From contig CP180022.1 in the NCBI GenBank assembly GCA_047528285.1, positions 434,001-498,000 of the forward strand: a DNA stretch of 64,000 nucleotides, written 5' to 3'. This document shows positions 19,616-28,735 of the stretch, one piece after another (within the stretch, counting starts at the first letter, position 1; the number at the start of each line of letters is the position of its first letter). The translations under genes and the position numbers were made by a program. This stretch comes from G047528285 sp047528285 (GTDB taxonomy: Bacteria > Pseudomonadota > Gammaproteobacteria > Enterobacterales > Enterobacteriaceae). The notes beneath the pieces were generated by a model that did no database searches, was not told the DNA's origin, and was given only the letters and a program-made list of their open reading frames with translations.

Positions 19616-20967
19616 TTTAATATCTTCTTCTCTTAAACAGGTTGCCTGTGTAATTTCGGTAATATCCTTGCGAAAAGTATAATTTCGATAATTCACAAGA
19701 ATAATATATAAATCTTACACCATTTAATGGAAGCAAAAAAAATGGCTATCATCGCCAATGTTTTACACCATTAATTTGATCTTGCAGAAAAGAACCTGGT
19801 TAAACTGCCGGTCTCTGGAAGAGACATACCCACACCGTAGCTATATAGAAAATCGTGGAATCAGAATTAAATCATAAAAACATTCTAAAAAGAAGAAGAT
19901 GGCAAACTTGTGCTGTCACCTGAGGATTTATTTTTTCATTGAAATCACCAAATAATTCCTCAAGTATTTATTTTCACGAATCGTGTATATTAGGAATATG
20001 AATACAAAAATTTGGTTAAACTAATCTAAAAAAAGAAAATAAAATTTTTGCTACCCCTTCAGTTTTTCTGAAGGGTGTTTGATATAAATATCAGTGCAGA
20101 CAGCAAGATCGTGAGTTTGCTCGCAACCCTGCTTGTGTATCATTTTAATTCATTTAAATAATATCTTGGCTAAGATACAAGGTATCTTGTGTACAACACC
20201 CATATATCAAAAAGTAGAATAAATCTCCATTTTTACGATTATTTTTTCCATGCCTTGTTAAATTTTCACGATAGCGAAAATGACGTTAAAATGTTTTCAA
20301 ATAACACTTACAAATATGATATTGAACACCTAATACAGAATCCCCATTGCATCACCATACCCCTTCTTTTCACTACTGCAACAAAAAGAAAATCTAACAT
20401 CCCATACTTGTTAACACATTTTAAAATATAGAATACATTTAATCAATAAATCTGAATCATCACTAACGTCTTTTAAACCTGTTACTCCTGATAACATGTT
20501 TTTAACGTTTAAAGCTATTTGGCATCTGCATATTCGCCTCATCTCAAACGGCTTTTTCTTATTTTTCCTACAACCTTGCATACCTTGCATATATGGTATC
20601 AAATAAATTCGTGATAAACATACACCTTATGCTATAATTATCATAATTCAGCAGTTCTTCTATATGAAAAACAAATTGTTCTCAAAATCAGAAAAGGCAG
20701 TTTATCTTAGATCTTTCTTTGTAAAATGGAAAAAACATAAATTCGGGTTTTTCTCTAGTTATTCAGGATAAAACAAACAAATATTAATTTTGTATTATTT
20801 TCTTCATAAAAATGCTTACACCTTTTTTATAGTATAAAATTAATGGAATTGGTTTGTAGTACAGACCTATTTATATCAGCCACTTTAGTAAAGTTTTTCA
20901 ATAAAAAGCGATAACTCATCATTACTTCTTCGATAAATTTTCTTCTTTAATACGTGCCCATAAATAC
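19616..20967. other. Spacer upstream of lepA
   Basis: About 1.35 kb without an intact gene. Synteny would place rseC, rseB, rseA and rpoE here, but I found no reliable remnant. It contains a strong hairpin at 20055-20075. Small frames at 20189-20431 (plus) and 20411-20602 (minus) show no recognisable motif. Confidence 0.5.
20055..20075. terminator. Orphan hairpin, terminator-like
   Basis: A perfect 8-bp stem, CCCTTCAG/CTGAAGGG, with a 5-T loop. On the plus strand it is followed by TGTTTGAT and on the minus strand by a T-rich stretch. No intact gene ends at it on either side, so it may be the terminator of a lost gene. Confidence 0.4.
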
Positions 20968-21141
20968 ATGTTAGAAATAGACACTTATCGCCGAAAGCGA
21001 TTTTATTTAATGATGGATAAAAACATCTTTTCTGCCATCCAGAGAAGGGATTTCAAAACCCTAGATGAAGGCCAGCGTGTAGAATTTACCATTGAGCAAG
21101 GTCAGAAAGGCCCGTCTGCTTTTAACGTGGTTTCCCTGTAA
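20968..21141 (+). pseudogene. Decayed cold-shock protein gene (Csp family)
   Basis: An open 57-codon frame, shorter than the usual 69-70. Its C-terminal two thirds are clearly Csp: FSAIQ, FKTLDEGQRVEF, KGPSAFNVVSL. The N-terminal part is scrambled: the RNP1 motif KGFGFI is replaced by RKRFYL, and the VFVHF of RNP2 is mostly deleted (IF joined directly to SAI). Both nucleic-acid-binding motifs are therefore destroyed, so I call it a pseudogene although the frame is open. It is followed by a terminator-like inverted repeat, as an intact csp gene would be. Which paralogue (cspC, cspE or cspA type) cannot be settled. Confidence 0.75.
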
Positions 21142-21144
21142 GCC

Positions 21145-21173
21145 CCGCTCTGCTCGGTAAACTGGTGGAGCGG
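21145..21173 (+). terminator. Terminator-like inverted repeat after csp fossil
   Basis: CCGCTC and GAGCGG frame a 17-nt loop directly after the stop codon of the decayed csp gene. It is a probable remnant of that gene's terminator. Confidence 0.45.
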
Positions 21174-22208
21174 AAATGATCTCCTGTTAATAACAATGGT
21201 AAAGTCAACTATGTTTGCCTCTATAACATATTTAGGATAAATATGTTATCTTCAATAGGATTATCTGGTTTTTTTTGACAAAAAACTTTAATAAAAGCGT
21301 TAAAATACAAATGCTTGTTTTTCATGAAATAAACTATATGTCTATTATTTTTAGACGGATATCAAAATTATCACGTTGTGAGACTAAGCATGAAACTGAA
21401 AGTAATATTATAGAGCTTGTTGGGTCGTAAGAGAGAAAGTTAATTATCTTTAACAGTAGAAATTCTTGTTTATGGGTCTCCTTAAATGAGTAAAATCCTC
21501 AAGAACGATGACAATGCTAAAATGTGTTTTTCAATAAACCCGCTAACTAATAAGCAGATGATAATTACATCGAATGACATTCAGCTTTTACTGAAAAAAG
21601 AGAAAACAACATCAAATCTGAATTATTACAGTATTTTTATCGATTTCTGATCTCTTCTTAGAGATAAGGGTTAGTCTAGATGACCTAGCTAGAATATATT
21701 AAAACGTTCCACAGATTTTATTTGATAAATATCATAATATTTATCAATATCTTTTACTAATATTAATTTATTAATCTTTCGATAACACATGTTTTCCAAA
21801 TACAACTTTATCTAATAAAATAAAGAATGAAACAATATAAAGTTTTTTTAATTTCATGAATACTAATCATACTTTTTTCTTATAAAGAATCTTTCACATC
21901 TTAAATTAATTAAGTAAAATTTCTTAGTTATATTATAATCATAATTAAATTCTACACCTAGGATATAAGTTAATTCTAGTTAAATCCTGCGGAATACAGA
22001 CTGTTCTATCTGAACTCATGCTTGGCGACATCACGATAGACACTTACAGATCGTTAATTTATCGAATTTATCACCAATATTATTGGTTCCAAATAAAGGC
22101 CTTAATTACCAACTGCATCCATTTCCGGATATTAATAATCGATATAAATCATACAACTAATTTTTCTTTAGCTTAGATCGACAAAAATAGTTAAATCCAA
22201 TGATCGAC

Positions 22209-22256
22209 TACTCAATACTTTAGATTCTATCAAAATCGGATCTAAAGTATTGAGTA
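22209..22256. repeat. 17-bp perfect inverted repeat
   Basis: The arms at 22209-22225 and 22240-22256 are exact reverse complements (TACTCAATACTTTAGAT type) around a 14-nt loop. This is by far the longest perfect stem I noticed in the spacers. A second stem follows 12 bases later. It could be a bidirectional terminator of lost genes or a structured RNA. Confidence 0.7.
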
Positions 22257-22268
22257 TATCTGGATATC

Positions 22269-22291
22269 CCCCATTTTTAGCTAAAATGGGG
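22269..22291. repeat. 9-bp inverted repeat next to the 17-bp one
   Basis: CCCCATTTT and AAAATGGGG enclose a 5-nt loop. Together with the preceding stem it makes a tandem hairpin element about 700 bp upstream of ubiK. Function unknown. Confidence 0.6.
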
Positions 22292-22998
22292 ATGATAAAA
22301 ATTCCGTCCGATAATAACTCTTATTAGTCAACTTCACCCATCATTAAAAACAGTCTAATCTTACTAGTAAGATTTCTTAATTAAGCATAGCATAACGCTA
22401 TCATGGAAAATAGATAGAACCCCATCTGCTTAATGGGGGGATATATTTTCTCCACAAAGGAAATCAGATCACCTTAATTTTCAAAATTTTTCCAGTATCA
22501 GTAAACCCTTCAACATTAAAAGTAGCGCCAATGCATCGCGTTTCTATATACATTGGGATAAAAACTAAACTCGGGAACAGCCTCTAATTCATGGAAAATA
22601 AAATCATATAATTAATATGGATAATAAAAAGCAGATCCAGCTGAAGAGTAATCGATAATAGGCCAAAAAATAAGTATGCCTAAATCCAATTTGTTTGGAT
22701 ATCGTTATTATCTTTCATCTAGATGATCACCCTAAATTCTGGTATTAAATCAGATCTTTCGATCTCAAATCAATATATAATTAAAACATTCACAAACATT
22801 CTGTACAATAACTTTAGCCAGCTTTAAAGATCGGGTAAAATGGGATTCTCATTCTTGCAAATAAATAAAAATACCATATCGCTAACCTGATTTTAAATAT
22901 ATTAAAATCATATGATTTAACTAGTACTTTTATTCCTGGTCATTGAATGATGGGCATTTTACTTAACCCATTTAAATCACAACTAAAGGGTCATTACG

Positions 22999-23283
22999 AT
23001 GATTGATTCAAAGAAACTTGAACAGATTGCCCGTCAGATACAGGAGTCTCTTCCAAAAGGCATCCGAGATCTTGGGGATGAGATGGAAAATAAGATCCGT
23101 CAGGTGCTCCAAAATCAGTTCAATCGCATGGATCTAGTCAACCGAGAGGAATTGGACGTTCAGATCCAGGTGCTATTGCGGATGCACGAGAAAATAAATC
23201 AGTTAGAGCGACGCCTGAACACATTGGAAATTATATCGAAAAGAGATCCAAGCCATCATCCCGATAAGGCTACGGAAGTTTAA
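22999..23283 (+). CDS. ubiK: Ubiquinone biosynthesis accessory factor UbiK (YqiC)
   Basis: Small coiled-coil protein that helps assemble the soluble ubiquinone biosynthesis (Ubi) complex, with UbiJ as partner. It has 94 residues (E. coli 96). It starts MIDSKKLEQIARQIQESLPKG, closely matching [21 protein letters not shown], and has the C-terminal coiled coil (QVLLRMHEKINQLERRLNTLE). An AAGGG SD lies before the ATG. It is isolated between two spacers; in E. coli it is a neighbour of ribB, which here lies 17 kb away. Its retention suggests an active respiratory chain (inference). Confidence 0.92.
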   Translation: MIDSKKLEQIARQIQESLPKGIRDLGDEMENKIRQVLQNQFNRMDLVNREELDVQIQVLLRMHEKINQLERRLNTLEIISKRDPSHHPDKATEV

Positions 23284-25657
23284 ATCACATAAGTAAAACT
23301 CGTAGACAACCTTACCAATCCAAAAATTAAGTCAATCTCACTCGAATAGCAAGCGCACTATTTCTCTTTAAAAAATATTCTCTTTCCTAACGTTAAGGAA
23401 AAATACGTGAGTATCCAGTACTGCTTTCCTCCCTTAATAGCGTCGATGAAGATTGGTCGGTTATAACGATCATCTTCAAAAGACGACGCTAGCATATTAG
23501 AACTATTATTCTGAAATTCCTTCAGGTACACATGCTGTGTACAAATAAAATTTATCGATTAAACTTTTTTCTATTAGCTATTTGCTAGCATCTTCTCTGT
23601 TTATCGCCACTTGATCAACCTAGTCCCCCAAGTTTCTGGAAGTAACGAGATCAATAACGTTCCCATTCTAGAGGATATCCGCGAAAGACCGATGCTTAAA
23701 GTGCACTATGCTTGCCTCGGCTACCGAGCTAACACATCATTTAATAGTGATTTCAACTTCACTTTCGTGGTTTTATAAAAATCTTGCGAACCGATTATGG
23801 CATGATCGTGAATGAATTTCCTAATCTAAATAATAATGACATTCAAAAACTAAAATTATTAATCACCATGCATATTTCCGTGTTGAAAAAAATAAAATGC
23901 ATTTAAACTACTTGTAGAAGACAAGCATAATCGTCAGTATACAAATGAATGTTACCACTTATATCTGTAACTTCATACACTGCTATATCTACATTGGTAA
24001 ATATAGCGAACCTATTTATTCCGCTACAGAAAATATAATCACCTTCTAACCAGGATAAGCAAGAGCGCTAAAATCCAGTAATCGGTGATAATTTTCATTT
24101 ACCACTTACCAGCAATTTCTCGTCTTTACAAAAATCTTTCTCTGCTTTAAATTCGGAAACGTCTAATGGGAAGACTCTTTTGTGCTCTGATAGAGGCTAT
24201 AATCAGAAATTTTAGAATTGATAAAAACATCATATTGCAAATAACCCGTGTCAATAAAATAATCCTGATAATATACGCTAATACAGCTTTCGCATAGTTA
24301 TTGACAATATCAGTGCGCTGTTTTTAGGAAGCATAAAACTAAACACCTTCTAACAAAAAGTCTAAATAAAAGAAACATCAACATCCAGGAAGCCCTGCTT
24401 CTAAGTATAATGGAACAAAACTTTTTTCGTTTTATACAATTTTTGATAAAGAGGTTTAAAAAATGCAACAGCATGGACTATAGACAAACGCAAAAAATAA
24501 GATCAATTTCATCTAATAGTAAATATCGCGTCGCATAAAATTTATCTGTGCCGATTGCTTAATTAGCTGTATCATTGATATAGAGAGTACGGAAAATTTT
24601 ATAAACCGGATCCAAATAAAAATAAAGTAAGCATGAGTCAACGACACTTACGAAAGACGTGATTATTATCATATACTTTGCTAAAAAATAAAAAATTAAC
24701 CCGCCACTCCAACTACAAAATAATACGTAATATTTTAACTAAACAGATACCATAAAGATCCCCAGACCCGTTAAAAATTCAACGTCCTGAGCAAAAAGTC
24801 TATAATAGAGGAAAATCTTATCACTGGCATTCAGTAGTTAAAAGGCACATATTCATGTTTAAAACATTTCTAGTCGATCATCTGAATCAACTTAACGATT
24901 GGTGCGTAAGCTAGAGAAGCGATAAGGTTTTTGTAAATTTCTTAACCGGATTAAGCGATTAAGAATTATCAATTAATATCCGCATTGTCTAATAATCGCT
25001 TGCGATTATTAACAAATATCTCTTGTTTAGATATGTTCATCAAAATCGATATTTTTAATATATAACATCGTTTAACCATATCGAGATATTTATTTGAATA
25101 ACTGATCTAAATGATGATTGAGACCTTGCGCCTTGATGAATATGCAAATATTTATACACCTTGCGGATCGTGATGAAACCTCTATTAGTTTTGTTAAGTG
25201 GACTATTATCGTCAAGATTAGATGTTAAGAATATAGATGACTTTATCATCTTTTAATTTTAGTCTTTAAATAGCAGTTCAGATCTTTAGGAATAAAATTT
25301 TGAGCTATTAGTTATTTTTATGTTAAGAACAAACAAGTGAGCTGGAATGAATCCACTTTGTCCGATTGTGATAGAATCAATCCTCCTAACTATATACTTA
25401 CCCCTGCTTTTATCACCATGCTAACTTAGTTGGCGCGAGAACAAACATGAAGAGACTATTGTTTCCCTAGGTTCTGAGAAAGCACCTTTCCAGAAGCATG
25501 AAAACTAGGATTTACTTCATATAATTTGCACTTTTTTTAAAATCCGATTTTACACTTATATCTCAGATCTGACAGATATAGATATCTGCAATAAAATCTA
25601 GATATAGGCCATAAAGAAGGGTAAATAAGTGGAACTTAATAAGGATAAAAAGATGGT
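23284..25657. other. Spacer between ubiK and otsB
   Basis: About 2.4 kb without an intact gene. Locally higher GC between 23400 and 23830 suggests fossil coding sequence. A plus-strand frame without a start codon is open from 23578 to 23778 (66 codons) and reads VSGSNEINNVPILEDIRERP in part; I could not identify it. The remainder is featureless to me. Confidence 0.5.
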
Positions 25658-26394
25658 ATGAAAAAAAATACATCAATACCCATGATTATCTTATTGGATA
25701 CTGCTTTTTTTTTGATATAGACGGAACACTTGCCTACATTGAAAATCGGCCTGAATTGGTCACTATACCTAAAAATATCAAACAAGCGCTTTGTAAAATT
25801 TCTAACGCCGCAAATAGTGCTTTGGCCCTGGTTTCAGGAAGACCTATTGCCGAACTGGATAACCTAATCGCACCGCTGTATGCACCTACCGCGGGTATTC
25901 ATGGTGCCGATCGTCGAAATGCTCGCAAAGAATTATACCGTGAGCTATTACCAGAGCATATAGCAAGTAGATTAGCACAAGAACTTAAGCAGGCTATTGC
26001 ACTATTTGACGGATGCTATTTGGAAGAAAAAAGAATCGCTTTTGCCCTGCACTATCGTCAGGGAGAACACTATCGAGATAAAATACTGGCATTGGCACAA
26101 GATCAGGTTAAACGTTATCCAAAGCTTGTATTACAAGCTGGGAAATGTGTGGTGGAGCTAAAACCTGCTGGTATCGATAAAGGAACAGCAATAGCGGCAT
26201 TTATGCAAGAATCGCCCTTCACCGGGCGGATACCATTATTCATCGGCGATGATCTTACAGATGAATCTGGATTTAAACAAGTTAATGCTTTAGGTGGGAT
26301 TACAATTAAAGTCGGACCAGGCCCTACGCTTGCCCGATATCATTTGGATGATGTGAACCAGGTTCACCAGTGGATTCTGATGTTGGCGAAATAA
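25658..26394 (+). CDS. otsB: Trehalose-6-phosphate phosphatase OtsB, frameshifted in a T9 tract
   Basis: HAD-family phosphatase that converts trehalose-6-phosphate to trehalose. The frame from ATG 25658 (MKKNTSIPMII) hits a stop right after a run of nine T at 25705-25713. The downstream frame carries the catalytic DIDGTLA motif, whose first Asp is the nucleophile, then FALHYRQG, GKCVVELKP and GDDLTDESGF to the normal end. One extra T gives TAFFFDIDGTLA, matching YAWFFDLDGTLA of E. coli, and a 245-residue protein (E. coli 266). A TTG internal start at 25756 would omit the nucleophile, so it is not a sensible start. Everything else is conserved. otsA begins 43 bp downstream. It may be rescued by transcriptional slippage, be a recent pseudogene, or reflect a sequencing error. 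Confidence 0.85.
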
Positions 26395-26437
26395 TAAAAT
26401 CATTTAATTAATACCAAAACTCGGTTGGGGAGGGGTT

Positions 26438-27802
26438 ATGAATCGCCTAGTGGTAGTATCAAATCGAATAGCGTCTATTGACGCTAAAAAGGAAAGCGCA
26501 GGTGGTCTAGCCGTCGGTATAATGGATTCACTTAAAGATCATGGAGGATTATGGTTTGGCTGGAATGGAAAGATAAGCGAAAAAGACGAGCCACTCGAAA
26601 AAAAACAGCAAGATAATATTACTTTTATCGCATTTAGTTTAAAAAAAAGTGAATATAATCAATATTATCTGAATTTTTCTAATACCGTCATCTGGCCTGC
26701 CTTTCATTATCGACTCGATTTAGTACAATACCAGCGTGAAGATTATGATGGATATTGCCGTGTCAATGAAATGCTGGCAGGTCGACTTCAACCGCTAATA
26801 AATAAAACTGATATTCTCTGGATACACGATTATCATTTACTGCCTTTTGCCGCTGCATGTCGTAAATTAGGCATGAAAAACCGTATTGGTTTCTTTCTGC
26901 ATATTCCTTTTCCTACATCAGAAATTTTCAATGCTTTACCTCCTCGTAAAGAACTATTAGAAAAGCTTTGTGAGTATGATTTATTGGGCTTTCAGGCAGC
27001 AAGTGATCACCAAGCGTTTATTGAGAACCTAGCATTGGTTACAACATTAGAAAATCTGGATGATGATCGTATTAATGCTTACAACAAACAGGTAACCGCC
27101 CGGGTTTATCCCATTGGGGTGGAACCGGAAAGTATTCGAGAACTAGCGGAAGGGGTGTTACCACCAAAGCTTTCCCATTTACGCGATAAAATAAATGGTC
27201 AACTAATTATCAGCGTCGACCGTCTTGATTATTCCAAAGGTTTACCGGAACGGTTTCAGGCCTATGAGACACTGCTTGAAAATTATCCACAGCATCGCGG
27301 AAATATTCGATATTTCCAAATTGCACCAACATCACGAGGAGATGTCCAGGCTTATCAAGATATTCGACATGAGTTAGAAACTGAAGCCGGTCGTATTAAT
27401 GGCCACTTTTCTACACTAGAATGGACGCCGTTGTTTTATCTTAATCAGCATTATGAACGTGCCATCCTGATGAAAATTTTTCGTCATTGTGAAGTCGGAC
27501 TTGTCACACCACTGCGCGACGGGATGAATTTAGTCTCCAAGGAGTATGTCGCTTCACAAAATTCAAATGACCCCGGTGTGCTCATTCTATCCCGTTTTGC
27601 TGGTGCAGCCAAAGAACTCACGTCAGCGCTGCTAGTTAATCCCTATGACCGTGACGGAGTTGCCGCCGCACTGGATAAAGCACTCAGCATGCCGCTTGAG
27701 GAACGAAAAAACAGATACAAGTCAATGATTTCCGTGCTTAATAAAAACAATATCAGCCATTGGCGTAAATCTTTTTTAACCGATTTAAAAAATCTACACT
27801 AA
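26438..27802 (+). CDS. otsA: Trehalose-6-phosphate synthase OtsA
   Basis: GT20 glycosyltransferase that joins UDP-glucose and glucose-6-phosphate, the first step of trehalose synthesis. It has 454 residues (E. coli 474, the difference being a shorter C-terminal tail). Conserved blocks are present: RLVVVSNRIA, GGLAVG, LWFGW, WPAFHYRLDLVQ, WIHDYHLLP, FFLHIPFP, RLDYSKGLPERF and RDGMNLVSKEYVA. An unusually strong SD (GGGGAGGGG) precedes the ATG. It is probably in one operon with otsB. Intact OtsA with a broken OtsB would leave trehalose-6-phosphate, so continued selection on otsA suggests OtsB still works (inference). Confidence 0.96.
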   Translation: MNRLVVVSNRIASIDAKKESAGGLAVGIMDSLKDHGGLWFGWNGKISEKDEPLEKKQQDNITFIAFSLKKSEYNQYYLNFSNTVIWPAFHYRLDLVQYQREDYDGYCRVNEMLAGRLQPLINKTDILWIHDYHLLPFAAACRKLGMKNRIGFFLHIPFPTSEIFNALPPRKELLEKLCEYDLLGFQAASDHQAFIENLALVTTLENLDDDRINAYNKQVTARVYPIGVEPESIRELAEGVLPPKLSHLRDKINGQLIISVDRLDYSKGLPERFQAYETLLENYPQHRGNIRYFQIAPTSRGDVQAYQDIRHELETEAGRINGHFSTLEWTPLFYLNQHYERAILMKIFRHCEVGLVTPLRDGMNLVSKEYVASQNSNDPGVLILSRFAGAAKELTSALLVNPYDRDGVAAALDKALSMPLEERKNRYKSMISVLNKNNISHWRKSFLTDLKNLH

Positions 27803-28735
27803 AGGTAAAGTCGGGCGAGCAAGATATTCAACGTCCTTTAATAAAAGTGTGATGGACTGTATGTAATCCCGGCCTCTAAGTCAGGATTACACATCACACG
27901 ATCGCCTTTCCATACATCGATCTTTTGGCTACTATACTATCACCTATAGCATACTTTATATTTATCTGCACCTAGTTATTGAGGAGATCAACAACCTGGC
28001 ATATAGAACACACACTATTTCTCGATATAGAAATGAATGGCTCTGATGCAGAAAGAACACACCGGTATTCAGCATTAGCGTAAAGAACTACAGCTGACGC
28101 ATTTTAAAATCATGCCAAAATATATTACTGATAGTATAATCACGTAACGCTGAAAGAAAAATATATTTCCTATAAAATAGATCAAATCGATTTTCTCTGA
28201 AAAGACCAGCTTGATTATGTCAGTCATTGCATTGCTGCAACTCTATATTAATCATTTTACTACACGGAGATACCAGTAAACAATAATCCTGATAATGAAA
28301 CATGTATTTAGCCTTTCTCTGGGCAAATGGCATTATTAAATACCCATGACCTAAAAGGTTCTTTAGTAAAAATGAATGAAAGGTCCAACAAAATGGATGC
28401 AATAAACACAAAGTTTAATTTTTAGGTACTTTGAGCAGAATAAAGCGCGATACATTATCAATTGATAAAATCTTTATTACGATAATAATCGAATTAATTC
28501 AATTGAATACGTAACTTTTATTTTGGCAATATCGATCAAAATTCGATCAATTTTTCTAGTGTTTAGTACATAAACCCTCTAATTACAGATAGATTCTCCA
28601 ATCTACCATAGAAAGGCTGCAGAGAGGTGTTAGTATAAAAAAGAGGTTACCTCAAAGATAAAAAATAAGTGCTCTGCCTTCAAGCGAAGGATATTAAAAA
28701 TATAAGGCATCTAATGCAAAAACAACAACATCCAA
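27803..28735. other. Spacer between converging otsA and putA
   Basis: About 0.9 kb between the converging otsA and putA. It contains the imperfect hairpin at 27847-27899 just after otsA. No gene remnant is recognised in the rest; a small minus-strand frame at 28220-28411 has no motif. Confidence 0.55.
27847..27899 (+). terminator. Two-part inverted repeat after otsA
   Basis: Outer arms GTGTGAT/ATCACAC and inner arms GTAATCC/GGATTAC pair in nested order, separated by an asymmetric internal loop, 45 bp past the otsA stop. There is no U-run after it. It is probably a degraded terminator or 3' stabilising structure of the otsBA transcript. Confidence 0.45.

Larger units (their letters stand above)
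21174..22998. other. Spacer upstream of ubiK
   Basis: About 1.8 kb with stops in all frames. Its only clear structure is the group of hairpins at 22209-22291 and a weaker CCCCAT/ATGGGG pair at 22420-22438. No gene is recognised. Confidence 0.5.

Noticed and set aside
20081..20140. Possible cysteine-rich rseC remnant upstream of lepA
   Set aside because: Only one short QGC-type match; too weak to separate from chance despite the expected position.
25756..26394. otsB starting at the TTG at 25756
   Set aside because: This start would remove the catalytic DxDGT motif, which lies just upstream in the same frame.
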